Shown here: one piece after another, positions 39,365 through 48,549 of the stretch | How positions within the stretch are numbered: position 1 is the first letter of the stretch | How the letters are laid out: each line of letters opens with the position of its first letter | Source: an uncultured Clostridia bacterium | GTDB taxonomy: Bacteria; Bacillota; Clostridia; Christensenellales; Borkfalkiaceae | Direction of reading: 5' to 3' | NCBI GenBank assembly: GCA_937915565.1 | Contig: CALDMH010000108.1 | Coordinates: 1 to 57,501, forward strand | DNA length: 57,501 bases | Translations under genes and position numbers: made by a program | The notes under the pieces: generated by a model | The model's database searches: none | What the model saw: only the letters and a program-made list of their open reading frames with translations | Told to the model about the DNA's origin: nothing

Positions 39365-41221
39365 ATGATAAGAGCAAACGGACAAAAACTGAATATCAGG
39401 CGTGTTTTCGTTTCGGCGCTCGGCGTTTTGCTTATCGTCGGAATGCTGTTTCTCTTTTCCGGTTGTTATTCCGCGGACGTAAACGTCAAGAGCGACGGAA
39501 CGGGCGTAGCCACGATTACCGTAGCCAAATCCGAGGGAGTAACCGCCGATTCCGTTAAGGAAAAAATCGAAAAGGAGATTTATAACGGAGTCGAGCTGGT
39601 ATCGGGCGAGGAAAACAGAATAACGCTTGATAAAATAACCGAAACCGAAAACGCTTTGATAGTAACGGTTTCTTTCAAAAGAATCGGAACGGTGGGCGGC
39701 TTGGGAAAGTTTTATTATAAAAACGCTTCCGAGCTTAAAGCCGACCAGGAACTTCGCGGGTATATTAAAAAACTTTCCAACGGAAAATATCCGCAAATTC
39801 ACAATTACGACGATAGTTTTTACGATTTCGTCGGCAGAAGCACTCGCCCCAAAAAGGAGCTTGCCGTTTTGCCGAAAACGATTGACGGCAAAGAACTTAC
39901 CGTTGACGAATTTATCGGCGAGGACGGAAAGGACAACGCGTACACTCTTGAAAACGACGGAGTTTTCTTCTCGTTCTTTATAGCGGGTTTCGAGGGGCTT
40001 GAAAGCGTAACTTTTAAGCTTAACGGAAAAATCACCGTTATTGCCGGCGACGGCGCGGAAGTTCAGGGTGAGAATACCATAGTCGTAAAACCCTTGAAAA
40101 TCAAAACCGAAAACGTAACGAGAATGGAAAACGGCGAGCCGGTCGTCGTTCAAGGAGAGGAAACGACGTGCTTTTTCGGTTACGCTTATTTCATTCGTCA
40201 AAAGAACAATTTGCCGCTTATTCTCGGAATAATCTGCGGCGCGGTGCTTATAGGCGGAATTCTTGCCGGGATTTTCACGGGATATTTCAAAAAAGTCGTT
40301 AAAGGCCCGAAATTCAGGCAGTTTATAAGGAATTACGATTTATACCTTATGATGTTGCCCGCGTTTATCCTGCTTTTGGTTTTCGTTTACAAGCCGATGC
40401 TCGGCATAACCATAGCTTTTAAAAATTACAAGGCCGAGGACGGAATTTTCGGAAGCGAAACCGTGGGATTGAAAAATTTCATAGACGTGCTTACGCTCCC
40501 GGGTTCGTCGTTCTGGATGCTCGCCAAAAACACCGTTATTCTCGCGCTGTTGAAATTCGTGTTCGGCTTTATCTGCACGATAGGGCTTGCGCTTTTGTTC
40601 AGCTATCTCAAAAACGGCTGGTTCAAAAAAACCGTTCAGACGATAAGCTATTTCCCTTACTTCATAAGCTGGGTAGTCATCTCCGGTATCGCTTGGCTTT
40701 TCCTTGCAACCGATACGGGAATTTTGAATAAAATAGTGGGCTTTTTCGGCGGAAAACCGATAAAATGGTATGAAACGCCCGATTATTGGTACGCAATCTT
40801 AACGTTCACGGCTATGTGGAAAACCACGGGTTACGGAACTATCGTTTACCTTGCGGGAATAACCTCCATAGACCCTGCGCTTTACGAAGCCGCGGTTATC
40901 GACGGGGCGGGCAGATGGAAGCAGTTTTTGTACATAGTTCTCCCGGGGCTTACGCCTATCATCGGCGTTCAGATGATTTTCAGCTTGGGCAACCTCGTCA
41001 GGGACGATTTCGACCAGATTTACACGATGACGGGCGGAGGAAATTCCTATCTTCTCGAAACGACGGAAGTTATCGGCGCGGTCGTGTTCAAAGCAACCGG
41101 AAACGTTGCGAGTTATTCTTCGGCTATGGCTATGAACCTTATGCAAAGTCTGGCGTCGCTCGGGCTTGTTCTCGGCTCAAACGTAGTCATCAAAAAAATG
41201 GGAATGCAATCGTTGTTTTAA
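39365..41221 (+). CDS. CUT1 ABC sugar permease fused to an N-terminal lipoprotein domain
   Basis: A 618-residue fusion. Residues 1-34 form a lipoprotein signal ending in LFSGC (Cys34). Residues 35-280 are an exported domain (DVNVKSDGTGVATITVAKSEG; reminiscent of LppM-like domains). A membrane segment (about 282-305) follows, then from about 320 a complete LplB/MalF-type permease with about six segments and the EAA loop EAAVIDGAGRWKQFLYIVLPG. The whole is one uninterrupted frame. The usual partner layout is a separate permease, so this fusion is odd; the outer domain may dock the binding protein or sense sugar. A TATAAT lies at 39346-39351. The next permease gene follows at 14 bases. Confidence 0.88.
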   Translation: MIRANGQKLNIRRVFVSALGVLLIVGMLFLFSGCYSADVNVKSDGTGVATITVAKSEGVTADSVKEKIEKEIYNGVELVSGEENRITLDKITETENALIVTVSFKRIGTVGGLGKFYYKNASELKADQELRGYIKKLSNGKYPQIHNYDDSFYDFVGRSTRPKKELAVLPKTIDGKELTVDEFIGEDGKDNAYTLENDGVFFSFFIAGFEGLESVTFKLNGKITVIAGDGAEVQGENTIVVKPLKIKTENVTRMENGEPVVVQGEETTCFFGYAYFIRQKNNLPLILGIICGAVLIGGILAGIFTGYFKKVVKGPKFRQFIRNYDLYLMMLPAFILLLVFVYKPMLGITIAFKNYKAEDGIFGSETVGLKNFIDVLTLPGSSFWMLAKNTVILALLKFVFGFICTIGLALLFSYLKNGWFKKTVQTISYFPYFISWVVISGIAWLFLATDTGILNKIVGFFGGKPIKWYETPDYWYAILTFTAMWKTTGYGTIVYLAGITSIDPALYEAAVIDGAGRWKQFLYIVLPGLTPIIGVQMIFSLGNLVRDDFDQIYTMTGGGNSYLLETTEVIGAVVFKATGNVASYSSAMAMNLMQSLASLGLVLGSNVVIKKMGMQSLF

Positions 41222-41234
41222 GGAGGCGTCGGAA

Positions 41235-42113
41235 ATGATAAGGTCAAAAGGCGAAAAAACGTTCGACGCTTTCAACGTCGTTTTTATGGTAATTCTCGCG
41301 GTGATATTCGTTTATCCCGCATTGCTCATAGTGTGCGCCTCGTTCACTTCGGCGGACGCGATAACGAAGTACGGTTATTCCGTTCTGATACGGGAGTTTT
41401 CGCTCTCGTCGTATCACTTCATTTTTCAAACGCAGGGGTTGTTTTTCACCTCGCTTAAAAACTCGGTAATCATCGCCGCAAGCGGAACGGCTTCCGTTGT
41501 GGTTACGGGCGCGCTGTTTGCTTACGCAATTTCGCGCAAGCAGCTTTTGTTCAAAAAATTCTTCGTGATGTATCTCGTTATAACGCTTCTTTTTTCTGGC
41601 GGAACGATTTCGCATTATATGAACATCGATTCGTTGGGGCTTATGAACACCCGCTTGGCGATAATCCTGCCTTCGGCGGTGAACGCCTGGTACATCATTC
41701 TTATGCGTAATTTCTTCGAGAACATTCCTGCGGGGCTTTGCGAATCGGCTCAACTCGAAGGCGCGGGCAACGTGACGATACTTTTTAAAATCATCATACC
41801 GTTGTCCTTCCCGATAATCGCCACGATAATCCTGTTTTCTTCGGTAGACCTCTGGAACAACTGGATAGGCGCGCAGCTTTTCATCGACAGAGCGCACGAG
41901 CATCTCTGGCCGATACAAGCTCTCGTAAGGCAGCTCGAAACCGACTTTAAGTCGATTGTCAGTTCCATCGGCGGCGGCACGAGCCTCGGCTTGAATTCCG
42001 AGGGAATAAAAGCGGCGGCGGTTGTGGTTTCCACACTTCCCATAGTTATCCTTTACCCCTTCCTGCAAAGATTTTTCATTTCGGGAATGTTGGTCGGCGG
42101 AGTTAAGGAATAA
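41235..42113 (+). CDS. CUT1 ABC sugar permease, LplC/MalG type
   Basis: Second membrane component of the carbohydrate importer, 292 residues with six membrane segments. The EAA loop is ESAQLEGAGNVTILFKIIIPLSFPIIATIILF (about 172-203), which contacts the ATPase. The N-terminal sequence FDAFNVVFMVILAVIFVYPALLIVCASF and the end RFFISGMLVGGVKE are typical of the LplC/YtcP subgroup, which handles complex oligosaccharides such as alginate- or rhamnogalacturonan-derived ones. It starts after AGGAGG at a 13-base gap from the fused permease. No ATPase gene is present in the window; a shared MsmK-type ATPase elsewhere is likely. Confidence 0.93.
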   Translation: MIRSKGEKTFDAFNVVFMVILAVIFVYPALLIVCASFTSADAITKYGYSVLIREFSLSSYHFIFQTQGLFFTSLKNSVIIAASGTASVVVTGALFAYAISRKQLLFKKFFVMYLVITLLFSGGTISHYMNIDSLGLMNTRLAIILPSAVNAWYIILMRNFFENIPAGLCESAQLEGAGNVTILFKIIIPLSFPIIATIILFSSVDLWNNWIGAQLFIDRAHEHLWPIQALVRQLETDFKSIVSSIGGGTSLGLNSEGIKAAAVVVSTLPIVILYPFLQRFFISGMLVGGVKE

Positions 42114-42224
42114 ATCGGTTTCAGCCTTTTCGGCGGACGAAACGCATAGCGATTCCGCACCGAAATACGGCAAAAAATAAAAAACGAAAATTAACAAACG
42201 GCAAATCGTTTGTAGGAGGAGAAT

Positions 42225-43913
42225 ATGAAAAAATTATTAAGCATTTTACTTTGCTTTGCAATGTGTTTCGGCCTTGCCGCGTGCGGAGCAGGCAACAACT
42301 CGCAAACTCCGGAATCGACCGGCGGTTCTACGGGCGGCGAAAGTTCGAGGGTTTCTTTTGAAGACGCGGATAAAACGAAAATTACCATTTACGTCGACGA
42401 ATCCAACGTTTACGGAAGTTACGTTGCGGGTTCGGACGAAGCCTTCGTTAAAAAGACGATAGAGAAGAAATTTTACGAAGATACCGGTTACGCCGTGGAC
42501 TTCAATATTCAGATTTGCACCCACGCCACGTTCAACACGCAGTTTTCGGGCGTTATGACGACGGGAAGATGGGACGCCGCCGTTTCTTACCTCGGTCAGG
42601 CAGGACTTGACGAAACCGCGCTCAATCAGGATATAGCTCTCGATTTGAGCGACCTTCTCGATTCCGACGGCGAGCATATTTACGAAGCGATTGACGAAGA
42701 GGCTATGTACGCCACGACGCTTCTCGACGGAACGGTCGTAGGCATTCCTTCCGTTTGTAACACGAAAACGAAAGGTATCCTTTTAAGAACCGATTTGATG
42801 GAAAAAGTGGGTTACACCGTTGAACCCGGCCATAACGACGACCTCGGTAAGACTACCGACAAAGCGGGCGACAAGAAAAAAACTCTCGTAACGCTCGACG
42901 ATTTCACGGATATGCTCGAACGCCTTAAAGTTCAAAACGTATGCGCCAATCCGCTTTCCGGCAACGCTTACGACATAGAGTACACCATAACCGCCGGCGC
43001 GCTTAATTGCCTCGGTTATCAGTGCAAAGACGTTATTTACAACACCGACGGTTCGGTTAAGGAAGTAGTTCCCGGCTGGCTTTCGGAAAATTACGGCGAC
43101 GTTCTGGAAACTCTTTATTACTGGCAGAGCAGAGGTCTTTGGGAAGCCAACAACACCGTAAAGACCACCGAGCAGAGAATAACCGACCTTACTAACGGTA
43201 AATCCTGCGTTTACTGCGTAGACCCCAACGTAATTTCTCTTATAGACGTTGCCCGCAGAGTTAGTTCCGCAAAGCCCGAGGCGAAATTCGCCGTTATCGG
43301 ACCTTTGGACGGCGTTGACGAAAACGGAAACCGCATCGAAGGAAGCGGCGCGTTTGCCGAAACGTCGAGAACGACCGACTGCCTTATCATAAACAAAAAA
43401 TCGCAAAACGCGAAAATAGTCGTGGCTTATCTTAACTGGATGTATTCTTCGGTTGAAAACTACGAACTTTGCGCTTACGGAATAAAAGGCACTCACTGGG
43501 TTGAAGCGGGCGATAAATTCTACGCTTATCCGGAAGGAAAAGCCGACAGATATTTGTCCAAACCGCCGTATTCGGGCGTATTTATGCTTCTTCACAACGA
43601 CGAATTCTCTTATAGAATTTACGACGATTACACCGCCGAAGAGAAAGGGTGGATTAACGTCGTTGAAAACGCAAAGACGATGAAGAACGAAACTGACGGA
43701 ATGTTGTTCTACAATATGTCCGCCGCAATGGCAAACGCTTTCCAGACGGCCGAAAACGATTTCTATCCCAACGTAGCGTTAAAGGCTTGGGACGGAAGCG
43801 TAGACCCCGCCACGTCTTATCCCGCGGGAGTTACGTCTTACAGAAACACCGCAAGCGAATATATCGATTGGCTCACCACGCAGTATAAACTTTACGTGGC
43901 GAAGAGAGTTTAA
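42225..43913 (+). CDS. Extracellular solute-binding lipoprotein
   Basis: Sugar-binding component of the importer, 562 residues. The lipobox LAACGAG (Cys20) follows a 19-residue signal, then a Ser/Thr/Gly-rich spacer. The mature part is the long LplA-type family 1 binding protein: YEDTGYAVDFNIQ, WDAAVSYLGQAGLDETALNQDIALDLSDLL, TTLLDGTVVGIPSVCNTKTKGILLRTDLMEKVGY and late TRTTDCLIINKKSQNAKIVVAYLNWMYS. It starts at the ATG after AGGAGG and follows the permeases, so all three form one transporter operon. The length suggests a large oligosaccharide ligand. Confidence 0.93.
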   Translation: MKKLLSILLCFAMCFGLAACGAGNNSQTPESTGGSTGGESSRVSFEDADKTKITIYVDESNVYGSYVAGSDEAFVKKTIEKKFYEDTGYAVDFNIQICTHATFNTQFSGVMTTGRWDAAVSYLGQAGLDETALNQDIALDLSDLLDSDGEHIYEAIDEEAMYATTLLDGTVVGIPSVCNTKTKGILLRTDLMEKVGYTVEPGHNDDLGKTTDKAGDKKKTLVTLDDFTDMLERLKVQNVCANPLSGNAYDIEYTITAGALNCLGYQCKDVIYNTDGSVKEVVPGWLSENYGDVLETLYYWQSRGLWEANNTVKTTEQRITDLTNGKSCVYCVDPNVISLIDVARRVSSAKPEAKFAVIGPLDGVDENGNRIEGSGAFAETSRTTDCLIINKKSQNAKIVVAYLNWMYSSVENYELCAYGIKGTHWVEAGDKFYAYPEGKADRYLSKPPYSGVFMLLHNDEFSYRIYDDYTAEEKGWINVVENAKTMKNETDGMLFYNMSAAMANAFQTAENDFYPNVALKAWDGSVDPATSYPAGVTSYRNTASEYIDWLTTQYKLYVAKRV

Positions 43914-43930
43914 AATAAAGGGGTAAAAAA

Positions 43931-45292
43931 ATGAAAAAAGGATTGAAATGGATATTTGCCGCAGCGGCTCTCACGGTTGCCGTTTCCTCGCTCGCAGTTC
44001 CCGCAAAGCAGGCCTTTGCGGAAGAGCAGGAGGGTTATTCGGTGGAGATGACCGAGGACGAAAACCTTGCGGAAAACAAGTGGGACTGGGCAACCGATAA
44101 GGTCGGCGCGGCGAACACTTATTTCACTGCCGGCAAAGGCTTCACCGTTCAGGATTTCAACCGCGGCGGCGGAGCGTTCGGCGTTTATAAAACCAATCGT
44201 TTAAACGAGTTTAAATACTCGATGTACGCAAATCTCAACCTCACCTATCCTTCGGCGAAAGGGTTTTCGGGGTACAACTTCGATTACTCCAACTTCTATC
44301 TTTCGTTTTTGATAGACGCCGACCCCGTCGTTCCCTCGAATTCCTGCCCGTGGAGCGGCAACGCCGCTTACGTTTGTCTTTCTTTTGAGGAAAGATACGA
44401 CGCGGCCACCGGAACCGAGAACGACATAACCTCGTTTTACGTCAACGAGTGCTGGAACAGGCACGGCGACGAGAGAGCTATCGTAAAAGACGTGAGAGAC
44501 GTCGATTTCAACGACGGAAAATTCCACTGGTACGAACTCGAAGTTAAAAACTTTAAAGATACGAAAACTATGCCGAACGGCTCTGCTACTACCGTTACGG
44601 GAAAGAGAATTAAATTCTTCTTCGACGGCGAAGAGAAGATGAGTTACGACCTCGTTGACGGCGAAAGGGCAACCGCATCCGCCGGCGGCGACAGAAGGTA
44701 CGTAAACTTCACCGCTTTGGACGGTTATCTCGGCTATTGGACGGATACGGATTTCCCCGTAGGCGCGCTTAAAGATAAAACCGATTGCTTCGTGGAAATT
44801 CAGAAGGTTAAAATCGTAGACCTCTCAACGGGCGTGTCTTTCAAAAAATGCGCCGCTCCCGAATTTGAAATCGAGGAGCTCGACTGGTCGCCCTCCGAAT
44901 GCGAAGTCGGCGACGAAATAGAGCTTAAACTTTCCAAGCTTTTCGCTTACGAAGGCGACGAAACGCTTGCTTACGAAATCACCTGCAACGGCGAGCCGAT
45001 AGGCGAAATCCGCAACGGATTCTGGGTTTACACCCCCGATAAGGCGGGCGAGTTCGATATTGACTTTAAGGCGATAGCCGGCTCGAAAACCAAAATCGCT
45101 TACAGAACGCTTCGCGTTTCGCAGGGCGAACAACCCCCTGCGCAGGAGAGCGGTAAGCCTGCGGACGGCAGTGGCAGCGATTCTCAGGCAGGTTTGACAG
45201 GCGGCGGCTGCAACGGTTCGCTTGCGTTGAATTTCGCGTTTTTGCCGCTTATCGTCGCGGCGGGCGCGGTTGCGAAAAAATTTAAGAAATAA
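43931..45292 (+). CDS. Surface lectin-like protein with C-terminal Gly-Cys/TM/Lys tail
   Basis: A 453-residue exported protein. Signal peptide 1-31 (ends AKQAFA). Residues about 40-300 look like a jelly-roll beta-sandwich (NKWDWATDKVGAANTYF, FHWYELEVKNF, KRIKFFFDGEEKMSYDLVDG, the last resembling LamG/GH16-type carbohydrate-binding sheets). Residues about 310-400 form an Ig-like domain (DWSPSECEVGDEIELKLSKLFA). The C-terminal end is Gln/Ser/Gly-rich, then LTGGGCNGS, a hydrophobic stretch and KKFKK. No catalytic signature is visible. Adjacent to the binding protein (17 bases), it probably holds polysaccharide at the surface for the importer (inference). Confidence 0.82.
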   Translation: MKKGLKWIFAAAALTVAVSSLAVPAKQAFAEEQEGYSVEMTEDENLAENKWDWATDKVGAANTYFTAGKGFTVQDFNRGGGAFGVYKTNRLNEFKYSMYANLNLTYPSAKGFSGYNFDYSNFYLSFLIDADPVVPSNSCPWSGNAAYVCLSFEERYDAATGTENDITSFYVNECWNRHGDERAIVKDVRDVDFNDGKFHWYELEVKNFKDTKTMPNGSATTVTGKRIKFFFDGEEKMSYDLVDGERATASAGGDRRYVNFTALDGYLGYWTDTDFPVGALKDKTDCFVEIQKVKIVDLSTGVSFKKCAAPEFEIEELDWSPSECEVGDEIELKLSKLFAYEGDETLAYEITCNGEPIGEIRNGFWVYTPDKAGEFDIDFKAIAGSKTKIAYRTLRVSQGEQPPAQESGKPADGSGSDSQAGLTGGGCNGSLALNFAFLPLIVAAGAVAKKFKK

Positions 45293-45299
45293 CGTGTGA

Positions 45300-45335
45300 G
45301 AAGTTGCGTCCGTTTTGATGAACGAACGCAACTTC
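45300..45335 (+). other. Stem-loop between surface protein and glycosidase genes
   Basis: GAAGTTGCGT (45300-45309) pairs with ACGCAACTTC (45326-45335), with an inner CGTT/AACG pair. There is no T-run, so it may be an mRNA processing or stability structure rather than a terminator. Confidence 0.6.
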
Positions 45336-45390
45336 CGTAGGGAGAACAATGAAAAATCAACGGTTTTTTCGTTGGTCTCGGGAGGAATAA

Positions 45391-46947
45391 ATGAAAAAGA
45401 AAATATTGTGCGCGGTGTTCGCCGCGTTTATGCTCGCGGCGGCGGGGTGCGGAACGGCCTCCGGCTCTGTGGAACAGGGAAGCAATTCCCTGCAAAGCGA
45501 ATCTTCTTCCAAAAGCGGGGAAGAATTGGAGAGCGTAGAAGTGAAAAAGGGATATAAAGCATACGAGGTTTCGGCCTCGAACGGTAAAAAAACCACGGGC
45601 TTCGGTGCGCAGTTCGACACGCTCATCGTCGAACCGCAAAACTCTCTTTCGGACGAGGACTGGGTGAAATATCAGGTAAACGTTATAAAAGAAACGAACC
45701 TTCAATGCGTAAGGGTAAGGTTTTTCCCCGAATGTTACGAGAGAGGAAACGATAACGACGACCCCGACGTTTTCGATTATTCGAGTCCGAACGTGGATTT
45801 TGAAAGCGCAGAGATGAAGCAGTATTACAAACTTTTCGACGCTTTCGAGGAGAACGACGTCGCGGTTGATTTAAGCTGGTACGGTTGCAGAACCACGTTC
45901 AAATCACAGGACGGCAAGATTAACGGCAGCTGGCTCGGCGGAGTTTACGGGCAGGACGGCGTGAACGCTTGGAGTGTTATGCCGAGGCTCGGCGCAAATC
46001 CGGAGGACGAATTTGCGGAATCCGTTTCGGCTTGCCTTAAATATCTTTTCGAGGTGAAGAAATACACCTGTATCAAGGAGTTCAGCATATTCCCCGAACC
46101 CGACGGAATGACCACCGAAGAAGGGCAGTTCGCAAGGATAGCTTCCAAGGTTTTGAAAAGGCTCGAAAAGGACGGCATACGCGATAAAATCGTGTTCTCC
46201 GGCCCTGCGGATTACGGCAACAACCCGTCGAGATTCGACGAGATGTATTTATCGAAAACCAAGTTCGATAAAGCCACTTCGTCCGTTTACAAATGGGATA
46301 TAGAAGGCTACAACGAGGATATGCTCGAATTTGCAAAGGGCTATTCCGCCGTTACGGATAAATACGGAATTCCTTGGAGCATAGCCGAAAGCGGAACGAA
46401 AAACTTCATAGACCCCGTTCACAACAAGGACAGCGAAACTTACGACAGAGCGCTTTATATGGCTCGTTTTATGATAAATATGATGAACGGCGGTTGCACG
46501 GGCATCAAATATTTCGTGTTCTCCGATTGTTATTACGACGGCGCGCTCAATAAACTCGGGTTGTTCTGTTTCAGCCACGAAAACTGGGCGGCAAAACCGG
46601 TGTTCTATTCCTGGTCGCTCATAATGAAGTACACGGAAAGAGAAAGCGAAATTTTCCCCGTCGAAACCGAAGGCGACGACGTGAATATGGTTGCGTTTAA
46701 GATGCCGGACGGAAGTTGGAGTTATATGATGGCCAACAACGGAGAGGAAAACGTTAAAATCGCCGTTGTGAACAAGCGTGCCGACAGGCCGGGCGATATG
46801 AACGTCTATAAACTCACCGAGGCGAGAATGCCGGAAAACAGAGAACTTAAAACCATTGCGAAGAGCGAAACCGTAAACGCCGAAAACGGAGTCGTTTACG
46901 TCACTCTTCCCGCAAGGTCGTTCGTGGTTATATCGGATAAGAAATGA
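45391..46947 (+). CDS. Clan-A-like TIM-barrel glycosidase lipoprotein, copy 1
   Basis: A 518-residue lipoprotein (lipobox AAAGCGT, Cys20). The mature part reads as a (beta/alpha)8 glycosidase: TTGFGAQFDT at the start (as GFGG-type openings of GH30/GH39), NVIKETNLQCVRVRFFPE, DVAVDLSWYG, the putative acid/base Glu in FSIFPEPDGM (about 236) and putative nucleophile Glu in WSIAESGTKN (about 333), then GIKYFVFSDCYY. A small beta domain ends the protein. The family cannot be assigned. It starts after GGGAGGA and overlaps the next gene by four bases; the two are paralogues. Confidence 0.8.
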   Translation: MKKKILCAVFAAFMLAAAGCGTASGSVEQGSNSLQSESSSKSGEELESVEVKKGYKAYEVSASNGKKTTGFGAQFDTLIVEPQNSLSDEDWVKYQVNVIKETNLQCVRVRFFPECYERGNDNDDPDVFDYSSPNVDFESAEMKQYYKLFDAFEENDVAVDLSWYGCRTTFKSQDGKINGSWLGGVYGQDGVNAWSVMPRLGANPEDEFAESVSACLKYLFEVKKYTCIKEFSIFPEPDGMTTEEGQFARIASKVLKRLEKDGIRDKIVFSGPADYGNNPSRFDEMYLSKTKFDKATSSVYKWDIEGYNEDMLEFAKGYSAVTDKYGIPWSIAESGTKNFIDPVHNKDSETYDRALYMARFMINMMNGGCTGIKYFVFSDCYYDGALNKLGLFCFSHENWAAKPVFYSWSLIMKYTERESEIFPVETEGDDVNMVAFKMPDGSWSYMMANNGEENVKIAVVNKRADRPGDMNVYKLTEARMPENRELKTIAKSETVNAENGVVYVTLPARSFVVISDKK

Positions 46948-48536
46948 TGAAAAAATTATTATGTATTTTAACGGCGGCGTTTATGCTCGTTCTGGCGTGC
47001 GCCTGCGGCAATAATCCGGCGGATAATTCAAACTCCGGCGGCGGAAGTTCGTCGGGTAACGGCGAATCGTCTTCCGAAATCACCGTAACCGGCGGTTACA
47101 CCGTTCACGAAATCAAAGAAGAAAGCGGTTACGAAGTGGGCGGCTACGGCGCGCAAATCGACACCGACCAGTTTATGCCGTTCAACAACCTTACGGACGA
47201 AGAGAGAACGATGCTCAAAACCCGTATAAGCGAAATGAACGTTCAGTACACCCGTATAAAGATGTTCGGCGAATATTTCGAGATGGCGAACGACAACGAC
47301 GACCCGAACGTGTTCGATTACGACGCCGCTGGCGTGTTCTTCGATTCCACCGAAATGAAGGCGTTATACGAAGTTCTCGATCTTTGCGAAGAAAACGGAA
47401 TAAAGGTCGATTTAAGCTGGTATAACTGCAATTCCACGTTCAAGGCGTACGACCAGACCGACGAGAACGGCAAGCTTTATCAGGGAACGTGGATGGGATA
47501 TTCGTTCGACGAAGTGAACACCTGGTGCACCGCGCCGAGAATGACCGACGATTTCGACGGTTACGCCGAGCAAGCCGAAAACATTGCGGTTTGCCTCGAT
47601 TATCTCATCAATAAGAAAAAATACACCTGCATTTACGGTTTCAGTTTTATTGCGGAGGGCTTTTATTCTCCCAAAGGAATCGTTTGGGACGAATACGTCA
47701 AATGCTGCGACGTGATAAACAAAAGGCTCATAAAGGACGGCCTGAAAGATAAAGTGATTTTTATCGGCACCTCCAACGAATCCAAAAATATGAAGATATT
47801 CGAGGAGTTGCAAACGCCGCTCAAAGATATTTTCGATATAGGCGGATTCGGGTTGTATCACTGGGACCTTTCGGATTTAAAGACGAATCGTTACACGCAA
47901 GCGGATTATTTTGAGAACCTCAAAGCCGTGTGCGACCGCCTCGGTTACGACGGTTTTGCCGTTCCGGAATTCTGCACGCACAACAGGCACGCGCTCAACG
48001 CCACCACTTGGGACGACGTTGAGGATTACGACGCCGCCTTGTGGCACGCGACGCTCGTTATCGACGCCGCGAAGTACGGTTTCACCACGCTCAATCACTA
48101 TATTATCGGCGACACGTTCTTCACGAATTCTTACGTTCACACGATGGGACTTTGGACGTATCGCGATAACGGCTGGAAGGCTCACCCCGCGTATTACGTC
48201 TGGGCTATGATTTGCAAATACACCGACGTCGGCGCAAAGGTTTACAACGTCGATTTCGACAGAGATGAAGACGTGATGACTGCGGCTTTCCTCTTGCCGG
48301 ACGGTGGCTGGACGTATCTTGCCGTTAATTTCGGCGACGAAACGGAAAAAGTCGCGTTTGTGAACAAAAACGGTAACAAGCCGGGCAAGGTTAATCTCTA
48401 TCGCTTAACCGAGAGCGCGATTCCCGAAAACAGAGTTTGCGAAACTCCCGATAAATACGGCGAAGAGGACGGCTCGGACGGAGTCGTTTACTTAAAAGCT
48501 TCGCCGATGAGTTTAACGGTCGTTTCGACGAGATAA
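46944..48536 (+). CDS. Clan-A-like TIM-barrel glycosidase lipoprotein, copy 2
   Basis: A 530-residue lipoprotein (LACACGNN, Cys19 or Cys21), homologous to the gene before it throughout: VGGYGAQIDTDQF, TRIKMFGEYFEMANDNDDPNVFDYD (the neighbour has ERGNDNDDPDVFDYS), IKVDLSWYNCNSTFK, Glu in SFIAEGFYSP (about 238) and Glu in FAVPEFCTHN (about 343). The two proteins have diverged around the active site, so they probably have different substrates. It starts at the ATGA overlap. The pair likely acts outside the cell on the polymer delivering oligosaccharides to the importer. Confidence 0.8.
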   Translation: MMKKLLCILTAAFMLVLACACGNNPADNSNSGGGSSSGNGESSSEITVTGGYTVHEIKEESGYEVGGYGAQIDTDQFMPFNNLTDEERTMLKTRISEMNVQYTRIKMFGEYFEMANDNDDPNVFDYDAAGVFFDSTEMKALYEVLDLCEENGIKVDLSWYNCNSTFKAYDQTDENGKLYQGTWMGYSFDEVNTWCTAPRMTDDFDGYAEQAENIAVCLDYLINKKKYTCIYGFSFIAEGFYSPKGIVWDEYVKCCDVINKRLIKDGLKDKVIFIGTSNESKNMKIFEELQTPLKDIFDIGGFGLYHWDLSDLKTNRYTQADYFENLKAVCDRLGYDGFAVPEFCTHNRHALNATTWDDVEDYDAALWHATLVIDAAKYGFTTLNHYIIGDTFFTNSYVHTMGLWTYRDNGWKAHPAYYVWAMICKYTDVGAKVYNVDFDRDEDVMTAAFLLPDGGWTYLAVNFGDETEKVAFVNKNGNKPGKVNLYRLTESAIPENRVCETPDKYGEEDGSDGVVYLKASPMSLTVVSTR

Positions 48537-48549
48537 AAAGGAGAACGTT

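Noticed and set aside
46940..46950. A frameshift splitting one large glycosidase into two genes.
   Set aside because: Each product has its own lipoprotein signal and full-length barrel and the two align to each other, so they are paralogues with an ATGA overlap.
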